Of a DNA stretch of 15,934 nucleotides, positions 1-6,528 are shown piece after piece; position 1 is the first letter of the stretch, and each line of letters begins with the position of its first letter. The DNA comes from 40CM-4-65-16 sp035279785 (lineage in GTDB: Bacteria; Chloroflexota; Dormibacteria; Dormibacterales; Dormibacteraceae). The stretch lies in assembly GCA_035279785.1 (NCBI GenBank), contig DATEHC010000091.1, positions 1-15,934 on the forward strand, written 5' to 3'. The notes beneath the pieces were generated by a model. That model worked only from the letters and a program-made list of their open reading frames with translations. It was not told where the DNA came from and did not search any database. Position numbers and translations under genes: made by a program.

Positions 1-1298
1 CGCTCGAGATTTGTCTTGCCGTACTCGGCGACGAACCGCGCCAGCTCCTGGCGCGCGGGCGACTCGAGGCCCCGCGTCTGGTGCAGCACACGGGTCGCGC
101 TCGACATCACGAGCGATCGCGTCACCTTGTGCGCCTCGTCGAGGCTCTTCGTTGTCTCGGCGACCTCGGGCATGTCGATCTTGCGCAGGATCGCGACGGC
201 GGCGTCTCGTTCCGCGCGGATCGGCGCCTGAAAGGCTTCCCACGCGAGGTCCCTCGCGGCCTCGACCGCCTCTTTGTCCGCAGCCTCCCAGCCCTCGAGC
301 TGCGACTCGCTCGCGACGCCGAACTCGATGATCCAGTCGCGCATCCGCGCCACGCAGTCGAACTCGTTCTCGAATCGCAACCGCTCCTTCGACTTGTAGC
401 GCTCGTGGCTGCCGCTCGTGGAATGACCCTGCGGCTGCGTCATCTCGGTGACGTGGATCAGCGCGGGGCGGTGCTCGCTGCGGACCTTGTCGATCGCGTT
501 GGCGTAGGTCTCGACCAGCGACGGGTAGTCCCAACCGCGCACTACGTGGATGTCGATGCCGGGACGGTCGTCGGGCGAGAAACCGCGCAGCACGTCGGAG
601 ATCGACGACTTGGTCGTCTCCGCGGCGATGGGCACCGATATGCCGTAGCCGTCGTCCCACACGGACATCGCCACCGGCACCTGTAGCACCCCGATCGCAT
701 TGATAGACTCCCAGAACAGGCCTTCGCTGGTCGCAGCGTCGCCGATGGTGCCGAACGCGACCTCGTTGCCTTTGACGGAAAACCCGTCGGCGACGTCTTT
801 CAGCTGCTGGTTGTCGCGGTACAGCTTCGACGCGTAGGCGAGGCCGACGAGGCGCGGCATCCACCCCGCGATGTTCGACACGTCGGCGCTCGTGTTGGGA
901 GTGTCGACCGATCGCGTGAACGCGCCGGCAGCGTCGACGAAGCGCGTCGCGAAGTGATTGCCCATCTGCCGCCCGCCGGATGCGGGCTCGGCCTCGATAT
1001 CGGCGTTGCCGTAAAGCTGCGCGAAGAACTCGCGCACGTTCGACATGCGCGTCGCCCACATGAACGTCTGGTCGCGGTAATAGCCCGCGCGCCAGTCGCC
1101 CGGCTGGAAAGTCTTCGCCATCGCAAGCTGGGCCAGCTCCTTGCCGTCGCCGAAGATGCCGAAGGTCGCGTTGCCGCGGAGGACCTCGGCGCGGCCGATG
1201 ATGCTCGCCCGCCGGCTGCTGTAGGCCAGGCGATAGTCCGCGATGATGGCTTCGGCGGTGAGCGTGCTTCGAGCGTTGCGAACTGCCCGCGCCATCAT
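1..1298 (-). CDS. 2-oxoacid dehydrogenase E1, large fused alpha/beta type (partial)
   Basis: The 432 visible residues read from ATG at 1298 (a second ATG follows directly) to the window edge, so the C-terminal part is missing. The protein is the thiamine-diphosphate E1 subunit of a branched-chain 2-oxoacid or pyruvate dehydrogenase, which decarboxylates the 2-oxoacid and acylates the lipoyl group of E2. Motifs seen: FGDGKE (~48-53), GYYRDQTFMW (~72-81), SGGRQMGNHFAT (~107-118), the diphosphate/Mg motif GDAATSEG (~186-193) with Asn at ~200, and WDDGYGISVP (~214-223). This set resembles the long single-chain E1 (alpha and beta fused) common in Bacteroidota, as I remember it, rather than the short split E1alpha. 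Substrate is not certain. The gene lies 63 bp after the XRE-TPR gene on the same strand and may be co-transcribed with it. No strong Shine-Dalgarno precedes the start. Confidence 0.85.
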   Translation of the reverse strand, partial: MMARAVRNARSTLTAEAIIADYRLAYSSRRASIIGRAEVLRGNATFGIFGDGKELAQLAMAKTFQPGDWRAGYYRDQTFMWATRMSNVREFFAQLYGNADIEAEPASGGRQMGNHFATRFVDAAGAFTRSVDTPNTSADVSNIAGWMPRLVGLAYASKLYRDNQQLKDVADGFSVKGNEVAFGTIGDAATSEGLFWESINAIGVLQVPVAMSVWDDGYGISVPIAAETTKSSISDVLRGFSPDDRPGIDIHVVRGWDYPSLVETYANAIDKVRSEHRPALIHVTEMTQPQGHSTSGSHERYKSKERLRFENEFDCVARMRDWIIEFGVASESQLEGWEAADKEAVEAARDLAWEAFQAPIRAERDAAVAILRKIDMPEVAETTKSLDEAHKVTRSLVMSSATRVLHQTRGLESPARQELARFVAEYGKTNLE

Positions 1299-1361
1299 CT
1301 GCAGGGTAACGCCCGTACCCGGCAAAAGTCTCACCCGGAGCTGCCCCACACCGGTCGAGCC
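1299..1361 (-). promoter_or_regulatory. Gap upstream of E1 gene with small inverted repeat
   Basis: This 63-bp gap holds an inverted repeat, GGGTA-N7-TACCC, at 1304-1320, immediately before the E1 start. On the minus strand a TACCCT hexamer ends four bases before the first ATG and seven before the second, which could be a -10 element for a leaderless message. No matching -35 was found, so a promoter here is only a possibility. Confidence 0.25.
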
Positions 1362-2756
1362 CTACGCCGTGGAGAGACGCTCCTCTTCCTGAAGCCGTTC
1401 CTGCTCCCGCCGAAGGAGCCCGGGCCGGCTGGCCTGCAGCGCCTCCTTCATGTGAACGTAGGCCTTGGCGAGCTCGCCCCGCCGCTCGAGGATCTCGGCG
1501 TAGATCCCGTGGCACTGCAGCAGCCGTTCCCGCATGCCCGCAGCCTCGAACCCTTTGATCGCGAGCTCGAACTCCCGGTCGACCTCCGCTGGCTCGTCCC
1601 GGCGGTCCGCGATGCGACCGAGCCAGACGTGGGCCTCGGCGACGCCTCCACCCTCCCCCAGCCGCTCGGCCACGGCCAGCGCCTCGCCGGCCCTCGCTGC
1701 GGCGCCGTCCACGTCGCCCTCCTGCATCGCCAGCTCGGCCAGGCTCAACAGCACACCGCTGTGGCCCGACTCGCCGTCCGGACTCGAAGTCAGCGCCAGC
1801 GCGCGGTCGAGAAGCTGGCGCGCGCCCTCCAGGTCTCCTCGCGAAATGAGGATCTGCGCGAGGCTGTTTTCGGCGCGCGCCAGCGAGGCGCGGTCGCGCA
1901 AGATTTCGAGGAGCGCCACCGAGCGCATGGCGTATCGCGCGGCCGCCTCCACCTGACCGGTTTCGTGATACGTGAGGCCGAGCGCGCCATACACGCGAGC
2001 GGCGTTCCGAAGGTCGTACGCCGAGCCACCGACCTCGACGGCCTGGCGGTAGGTGGCGATCGCCTCATCCCACTCGCGATTCGCGGCGCGGACCCCCGCG
2101 AGGATGCCGAGCAGCCGCGCCTCGGTCGGGGCGGGGACGGGCGTGAGTGCGCGGCACACTTCGAGCGCTTTCTGCGCCAGCGCCAACGCATCCTTCGATT
2201 GCGTCGCGCTCGCGAGGGACGCCTGGGCGCCGATACAGTCGGCGAGCATCACCCCGTCGTCGACCGCCTCGAAGTGCGCGCGCGCCTCCACCAGCAAAGC
2301 CGACGCGCGCTCACCCTGGCCCGAGGCTGCGTAGGCCTGCGCGAGGAAGTACCGAATGCGGCCAAGGCGAAAAGCGGACGTCCCACGCTCGAGCATCGAG
2401 CTGCCCAGCACGATCGCCTCGTCGTTGCGGCCGTCGGCGACCAGCGCCTCGAGCTCGAGCAGGGTCGCCTGCGTGTCGTCGGCGGCGCCCACGGGTTCCG
2501 CGAGGAAGAACTCGACCGGCTTGCCGGTGCGCCGCGCGATGTGCTCGAGCGTGGGCAGCGAGGGTCGCGTGCGCCCCGTCTCGATGAGGTAGATGGCGGG
2601 TGCGGTGACGTGTCCCTTGCCGAGCTGCGCGAGGCTCAGGCCGGCATCGGCGCGCGCTTGCTTGACCGCGCCTGGACGGAGGTTGATGCCTGGAAGACGG
2701 CGCCTCTTCGGCTGTGCGTCCTGCGCATCCGGTGCGTCAGGACCGCCGCTCGCCAC
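1362..2756 (-). CDS. XRE-family HTH regulator with TPR repeats
   Basis: 464 residues from a GTG start; no other plausible start is visible nearby. After a charged N-terminal tail (~1-25), residues ~27-85 form a Cro/C1-type helix-turn-helix (VKQARADAGLSLAQLGKG, then IETGRTRPSLPTLEHIARRTGKPVEFF, quoted in two parts). From ~95 to the end the protein is a run of about eight to nine TPR-like helical hairpins rich in Ala, Glu and Leu (for example ARVYGALGLTYHETGQVEAA and ENSLAQILISRGDLEGA). This design is typical of transcription regulators whose TPR part senses a peptide or small ligand, but no ligand can be read from the sequence. It precedes the E1 gene on the same strand, so it may control it, itself or both. 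The AT-rich inverted repeat at 2857-2873 upstream is a candidate site for autoregulation. Confidence 0.8.
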   Translation of the reverse strand: MASGGPDAPDAQDAQPKRRRLPGINLRPGAVKQARADAGLSLAQLGKGHVTAPAIYLIETGRTRPSLPTLEHIARRTGKPVEFFLAEPVGAADDTQATLLELEALVADGRNDEAIVLGSSMLERGTSAFRLGRIRYFLAQAYAASGQGERASALLVEARAHFEAVDDGVMLADCIGAQASLASATQSKDALALAQKALEVCRALTPVPAPTEARLLGILAGVRAANREWDEAIATYRQAVEVGGSAYDLRNAARVYGALGLTYHETGQVEAAARYAMRSVALLEILRDRASLARAENSLAQILISRGDLEGARQLLDRALALTSSPDGESGHSGVLLSLAELAMQEGDVDGAAARAGEALAVAERLGEGGGVAEAHVWLGRIADRRDEPAEVDREFELAIKGFEAAGMRERLLQCHGIYAEILERRGELAKAYVHMKEALQASRPGLLRREQERLQEEERLSTA

Positions 2757-2856
2757 CGGGTGACTTTATCCCAATCCCTGAAGTCAGTCTGGCCGGCGAA
2801 ACGTCTTTTTCAGTGCGCCGCCGCCCGCGGCTGAAATATTCGCTAAGCGTCCTATT

Positions 2857-2873
2857 ACTTAACTTTGTTAAGT
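2857..2873. promoter_or_regulatory. AT-rich inverted repeat, operator-like
   Basis: ACTTAAC, a TTT spacer, then GTTAAGT form a perfect 7-bp inverted repeat in a locally AT-rich patch (about 2832-2882) in otherwise GC-rich DNA. It lies about 100 bp upstream of the XRE-TPR gene, where a promoter is expected. This fits an operator, possibly for the XRE protein itself. No clean -35/-10 pair was found, and the regulator is inferred from position only. Confidence 0.4.
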
Positions 2874-2888
2874 TAAACTTCTCGTTGC

Positions 2889-2925
2889 CCGGGCCGCGGT
2901 CAGAGTGCTTCCCGCCGCGGCCCGG
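2889..2925. repeat. GC-rich 11-bp stem-loop
   Basis: CCGGGCCGCGG (2889-2899) and its exact reverse complement (2915-2925) are separated by 15 bases. The stem is entirely G+C and should be very stable, but neither side has a T-run, so it is not a standard intrinsic terminator. It sits between the pheA terminator hairpin and the AT-rich operator-like repeat. It could back up termination, protect a 3' end or be part of the XRE-TPR leader. Confidence 0.5.
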
Positions 2926-2941
2926 TTCCCTCCTCGGTGTT

Positions 2942-2983
2942 CCCTCTCCCTGACACACACCCGTCAAGGGAGAGGGTTTTTTT
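2942..2983. terminator. Intrinsic terminator hairpin after pheA
   Basis: CCCTCTCCCT (2942-2951) pairs perfectly with AGGGAGAGGG (2967-2976), and inner GAC/GTC bases can extend the stem. It is followed on the plus strand by seven Ts (2977-2983) that run into the pheA stop codon. The T-run serves plus-strand transcription, although both flanking genes are on the minus strand. For the ilv-leu-pheA operon the same stem begins within a few bases of the stop and follows an A-run. It is best read as a bidirectional terminator that also stops antisense transcription from entering pheA. Confidence 0.65.
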
Positions 2984-3800
2984 ATGCGGCCGGGTAGGTG
3001 CCAAACAGCTTGATCTGGGCCGCCGCCTCCTCCAGGTCGCTCAATGCTGCCTCCGCGGCCGCGGCGGCGTTCACCTCCCCGTTCAGAGAGAAGTCGAGGT
3101 AGAAGCGGTACTCGAACGGCCGGCCGAGCATGGGCCGGCTGTCGAGACGGGTCAGGTTGACGCCCCGCCGCGCAAAGCAGTCGAGCGCGTGCGCAAGGCT
3201 GCCCGGCCGGTGGGCGGTGACGAAAGCGATGGATCCCTTCCAGTGGGAAGACGCGTCGCGCGGGCGCGTCGGCTCGCCGCGTTCCACCACGACGAAGCGG
3301 GTTCGGTTTTCGGAGTCGTCCTGGATGGATTCGGCCAGCACGTAGAGGCCGTACCGCGCCGCCGCCGCCTTGCTCGCGATCGCCGCGGTTCCCGGCTGGC
3401 GCTGCTCGGCCACCGCGCGCGCCGCCCCGGCGGTGTCGTGAAACGTGACCGGCCGAATCTGCCGGGAATGCAGATAACGCTCGCACTGCGCCAGCGCCTG
3501 CGGATGCGAAAGCGCGCGCTCGACCGGACCTGGCCAACCCAGCAGGCAGTGGCGCACCGGCTGGACGTGGTCGCGCACGACGCGGAGTCCGGACAGCTCC
3601 CACAGCAAGTCCGAAACCTCCTGCACGACGCCCGCGCTCGAGTTCTCGACGGGGAGAACCGCGGCGTCGACCGCACCCATCTGCAGCGCATCGAAGGTGA
3701 GTCGAAACGTCGGAAAGCCGGTCGCCTGGGCGTCCGGAAAAAGTGCGGTTACCGCCTCGTCGGAGAAGGCACCAGGCTCCCCTTGATACGCAATCTTCAC
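2982..3800 (-). CDS. pheA: Prephenate dehydratase
   Basis: 272 residues, the usual length for a monofunctional prephenate dehydratase. It converts prephenate to phenylpyruvate, the last committed step to phenylalanine, in the cytosol. Catalytic-domain motifs: AYQGEPGAFS (~4-13), LPVENSSAG (~49-57), the HPQALAQC segment (~98-105) and the active-site TRF motif (in ENRTRFVVV, ~164-172). A C-terminal ACT domain (~187-270) contains GSLAHAL and NLTRLDSRP, the kind of site through which Phe inhibits the family. No chorismate mutase domain is fused. The GTG start lies 9 bp after the leuA stop with no obvious Shine-Dalgarno, so translation is probably coupled to leuA. Finding it as the last gene of a branched-chain amino-acid operon is unusual. 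Confidence 0.93.
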   Translation of the reverse strand: MKIAYQGEPGAFSDEAVTALFPDAQATGFPTFRLTFDALQMGAVDAAVLPVENSSAGVVQEVSDLLWELSGLRVVRDHVQPVRHCLLGWPGPVERALSHPQALAQCERYLHSRQIRPVTFHDTAGAARAVAEQRQPGTAAIASKAAAARYGLYVLAESIQDDSENRTRFVVVERGEPTRPRDASSHWKGSIAFVTAHRPGSLAHALDCFARRGVNLTRLDSRPMLGRPFEYRFYLDFSLNGEVNAAAAAEAALSDLEEAAAQIKLFGTYPAA

Positions 3801-3809
3801 ACCAAGAAA

Positions 3810-5072
3810 TCAGCCAAAGATGAGGTGCCGCAGCGTGTCCGCCACATGGTTGTGGTCGTGCAGCTGGTCGGTGACCGGCGGGTGGCCGTTGCCCTCGTGC
3901 CCGTTCGATTCGGACATCGCCGCGATCTTGCGCAGGTCCTCGTCCGTGACTTCCTTCTTCGTGTCCGCGAGCTGCAGGAAACGCTGCCACGCGGCGTCCG
4001 CCTTGCTCGGATCCGCGATCGCGATGCCCAGGCGGTTCAGCCGGTGGTGGAACGCGTGGCGACCCGACCGCGCGGTGAGGACGATCTTCGAGTCGGCCAG
4101 CCCGACGTCCTCGGGCTTCATGATCTCGTAGTTCAAGCGGTCCTTCAGCACGCCGTCCTGGTGGATCCCCGAGGCGTGCGCGAACGCGTTGGCGCCGACC
4201 ACGGCCTTGTTCGGCTGCACCGGCGTGCCCGTCAACTCCGAGACCAGGCGCGAGGCGCGCGTGATCTCGGTCGTGTCGATGCCGCACTCGAGCCCGAGCT
4301 TCGCCTGCCGGACCTTGAGCAGCATCACGACCTCTTCGAGCGAGGTGTTGCCGGCCCGCTCGCCGATGCCGTTGATGGTGCACTCGACCCGGCGTGCGCC
4401 CGCGGCCAGAGCCGCCAGCGTGTTGGCGACGGCAAGGCCGAGGTCGTTGTGGCAGTGCACCGAGAACAGGGCCTTCTCGCTGCCGCGCGCTTCGTTGATG
4501 ACGCGCCGCACCAGCTCGCCGAACTCGTAGGGCAGGCAGTAGCCCGTGGTGTCCGGGATGTTGATGACGTTGGCGCCCGCGGCGATCATCGTCTCGACCG
4601 TCTCGATCAGGTAGTCCGGATCCGCGCGACCCGCGTCCTCGGGCGAGTACTCGACCTTGTCGCACAGAAAGCGTGCGTATTCGACCATCTCGCGCCCGCG
4701 CTCCAGGACCTGCTGTCGCGTCATGCCCAGCTTGCGCTGGATGTGCACGTCGGAGACGGAAAGGACGATGTGGATCTGCGGATCCTCCGCGTCCTTGATC
4801 GCGCCCCATACGGCGTCGATGTCGTCGCGCACGGCGCGGGCGAGCGCGGTCACCGTCGCGCCGCGAATCTCGCGGGCGATGCGCCGGCACGCCTCGAAGT
4901 CGCCCGGCGACGAGATCGGGAAGCCGGCCTCGATAACGTCTACCCCCAGCTTCTCCAGCTGGCGGGCGATGCGCAGCTTCGAGTTCGAGTCGAGGTGGAA
5001 TCCTGGCGACTGCTCGCCGTCGCGCAGCGTCGTGTCGAAGATGAATACTCGGTCGGGGCCGGAGTCCCTCAT
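3810..5072 (-). CDS. leuA: 2-isopropylmalate synthase, short form lacking the regulatory domain
   Basis: 420 residues from the ATG that overlaps the ilvC stop (ATGA). It condenses acetyl-CoA with 2-oxoisovalerate, the first step to leucine. The TIM-barrel is complete: FDTTLRDGEQSPG (~12-24, with the catalytic Arg and metal Asp), the HCH metal pair (~206-208, in SVHCHNDLGLAVANT), INGIGERAGNTSLEE (~233-247) and SGIHQDGVLKDR (~301-312). The linker region ends around 385 (KKEVTDEDLRKIAAM). The usual C-terminal domain of about 100-130 residues that binds leucine is absent; instead there is a tail of about 35 residues rich in His and Asn, ending LRHLIFG. Many LeuA proteins are about 500-640 residues long. 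A homocitrate or citramalate synthase also fits this fold, but the ilvBNC context favours LeuA. Longer open reading upstream overlaps ilvC and is not used. Confidence 0.9.
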   Translation of the reverse strand: MRDSGPDRVFIFDTTLRDGEQSPGFHLDSNSKLRIARQLEKLGVDVIEAGFPISSPGDFEACRRIAREIRGATVTALARAVRDDIDAVWGAIKDAEDPQIHIVLSVSDVHIQRKLGMTRQQVLERGREMVEYARFLCDKVEYSPEDAGRADPDYLIETVETMIAAGANVINIPDTTGYCLPYEFGELVRRVINEARGSEKALFSVHCHNDLGLAVANTLAALAAGARRVECTINGIGERAGNTSLEEVVMLLKVRQAKLGLECGIDTTEITRASRLVSELTGTPVQPNKAVVGANAFAHASGIHQDGVLKDRLNYEIMKPEDVGLADSKIVLTARSGRHAFHHRLNRLGIAIADPSKADAAWQRFLQLADTKKEVTDEDLRKIAAMSESNGHEGNGHPPVTDQLHDHNHVADTLRHLIFG

Positions 5073-6061
5073 TTCTCTACCGGCTCCAGCCAGGTCATCA
5101 TCGACCGCAGCTCGCGGCCGATCTGCTCGATCTGGTGATCCGCATCTTTGCGCCGCATGCTGAGGAATCCCTCCCTTCCGTTTGAGTTCTCGTCGAGCCA
5201 TCGCTCGGCAAAGGATCCGTCCTGGATCTCGGCGAGCACCTGCCGCATCTGCTTGCGTACGTGGTCGTCGATGACGCGCGGACCCGACACGTAGTCGCCG
5301 TACTCCGCGGTGTCGGAGACCGAATAGCGCATGAAGCCCAGGCCGCCGCGATACATCAGGTCGACGATGAGCTTCAGCTCGTGCAGTACCTCGAAGTACG
5401 CCAGCTCGGGCTGATAGCCCGCTTCGACGAGCGTTTCGAACCCGGTCTTGACGAGGTTCGCGACACCGCCGCACAGCACCGCCTGCTCGCCGAATAGATC
5501 GGTCTCGGTCTCTTCCTTGAAGGTGGTCTCGAGGATGCCCGCACGACCCGCGCCGAGCGAGCGCGCGTAGGCGAGGGCCCGCGGCCACGCCTTTCCGGTC
5601 GCGTCCTGGTAGACGGCGATCAACGCCGGCACACCCTGCCCGTTCACGTAGGTGCTGCGGACGAGGTGGCCCGGCCCCTTCGGCGCGATCATCGCGACGT
5701 CGATGTCCTGGTTCGGCTTGACCTGCGCGAAGTGGATCGCGAAACCGTGCGCGAACATCAGCATCGAGCGGGGTTGAAGATGCGCCTCGATCGACTCGCG
5801 GAACAGCTTGCCCTGGCCCGCGTCCGGCGTGAGCACCATCACGACCGACGCCTCGGACACCGCCTCCGGAACCGGCACCGCGCGCAATCCGTCGGCCTCG
5901 ACGCGCTCGATCGACTTGCTTCCTGGGTAGAGCCCGACGCGGACGTCCTCGCCGGAATCGCGAAGGTTCAGCGCGTGCGCGCGGCCCTGGCTGCCGTAAC
6001 CGATCACCGCCACCGGCTCGTCGAGCCGCGGTGGGCAGTCGACCTCGTAGTGAATCTTCAT
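5069..6061 (-). CDS. ilvC: Ketol-acid reductoisomerase, class I
   Basis: 330 residues, normal for a short (class I) KARI. It isomerises and reduces acetolactate or acetohydroxybutyrate to the dihydroxy acid, using Mg2+ and NAD(P)H. Rossmann motif GYGSQGRAH at ~21-29. The cofactor-specificity loop is GLYPGSKS (~43-50): both Ser are present but the usual Arg position holds Tyr45. Further motifs: AHGFAIHF (~104-111), MIAPKGPGHLVR (~124-135) and the metal-ligand region EETETDLFGEQAVLCGG (~183-199, Asp188 and Glu192), with Glu224/Glu228 and YSVSDTAEYGD (~246-256) in the knotted C-terminal domain. It overlaps ilvN upstream and leuA downstream by ATGA, so all three should be translationally coupled. 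Confidence 0.95.
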   Translation of the reverse strand: MKIHYEVDCPPRLDEPVAVIGYGSQGRAHALNLRDSGEDVRVGLYPGSKSIERVEADGLRAVPVPEAVSEASVVMVLTPDAGQGKLFRESIEAHLQPRSMLMFAHGFAIHFAQVKPNQDIDVAMIAPKGPGHLVRSTYVNGQGVPALIAVYQDATGKAWPRALAYARSLGAGRAGILETTFKEETETDLFGEQAVLCGGVANLVKTGFETLVEAGYQPELAYFEVLHELKLIVDLMYRGGLGFMRYSVSDTAEYGDYVSGPRVIDDHVRKQMRQVLAEIQDGSFAERWLDENSNGREGFLSMRRKDADHQIEQIGRELRSMMTWLEPVEK

Positions 6062-6528
6062 GCGGTTCTCCTCATCACGACGGGGCCGGATCGGACCACG
6101 TCCACCACTCCATGCCGGGTCAATTCGTCGATGAATTCGCCGACCTCCCTGCTCTCGCCCGAGAATTCGACAGTCGTGCCGTCCGTTCCCTCCAGCAGCA
6201 CCTTGGCGCCGCGCGCCAGCAATCCGTTGAGCTCGGAGCCCGCGACCTTCGCGACCACCAGCTCGCGCGTGTGCACCGCGTTGTCAGTCAGGTCCTCGAC
6301 CTCGAGCACCTCGACCACGCGCTCGAGCTGCTTGCGCACCTGGTCCGCCTCGGCGTGCCCGTGGTCGATCTCGAGCGTGATCCGCGATTGACCCGGGGCC
6401 GGCGCGGGGCCGACCGAGATTCCGCGGACATGAAAGCCGCGCCGGCGGATCGCGCCCGCCACCTTGGTGAGGGTGTTGGGACCGTCCTCGACGAGCACCG
6501 ACAGCACGCGCACCTTGGTGGCGCTCAT
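6058..6528 (-). CDS. ilvN: Acetolactate synthase small (regulatory) subunit
   Basis: 156 residues, the normal bacterial size. It activates the IlvB catalytic subunit and, in most bacteria, gives it valine feedback. The N-terminal ACT domain (~6-78) contains VLSVLVEDGPNTLTKVAGAI and RRRGFHVRGISVGP; the C-terminal ACT-like domain (~85-152) ends DVVRSGPVVM. Aligned by eye with E. coli IlvH, positions N11, G14 and N29 of its valine site correspond to D15, N18 and H33 here, all substituted, and the usual PG-x-L turn reads PNTL. Valine inhibition may therefore be weak or absent, while activation of IlvB need not be affected. The start ATG overlaps the ilvB stop (ATGA), and the stop overlaps the ilvC start. 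Confidence 0.93.
   Translation of the reverse strand: MSATKVRVLSVLVEDGPNTLTKVAGAIRRRGFHVRGISVGPAPAPGQSRITLEIDHGHAEADQVRKQLERVVEVLEVEDLTDNAVHTRELVVAKVAGSELNGLLARGAKVLLEGTDGTTVEFSGESREVGEFIDELTRHGVVDVVRSGPVVMRRTA

Noticed and set aside
725..750. GDA instead of GDG in the E1 ThDP motif as a defect
   Set aside because: GDA/GDS is, as far as I recall, normal in the long fused E1 family, so it is a family trait and not an inactivating change.
1232..1242. GATAGTCCGCG, resembling half of the palindrome at 12490-12551
   Set aside because: It lacks the second half and lies in E1 coding sequence; most likely chance.
954..2834. Long plus-strand open frame (626 codons) opposite the E1 and XRE-TPR genes
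   Set aside because: It is Arg/His-rich with no recognisable motif and lies antisense to well-supported genes; a typical shadow of GC-rich coding DNA.
2937..5138. Long plus-strand open frame opposite pheA and leuA
   Set aside because: Antisense to two clear enzyme genes; composition reflects wobble-position GC, with no domain seen.
5073..5588. N-terminal extension of leuA
   Set aside because: It would overlap ilvC by over 500 bp; the ATG at 5072 gives the normal LeuA N-terminus and an ATGA overlap like the other junctions.
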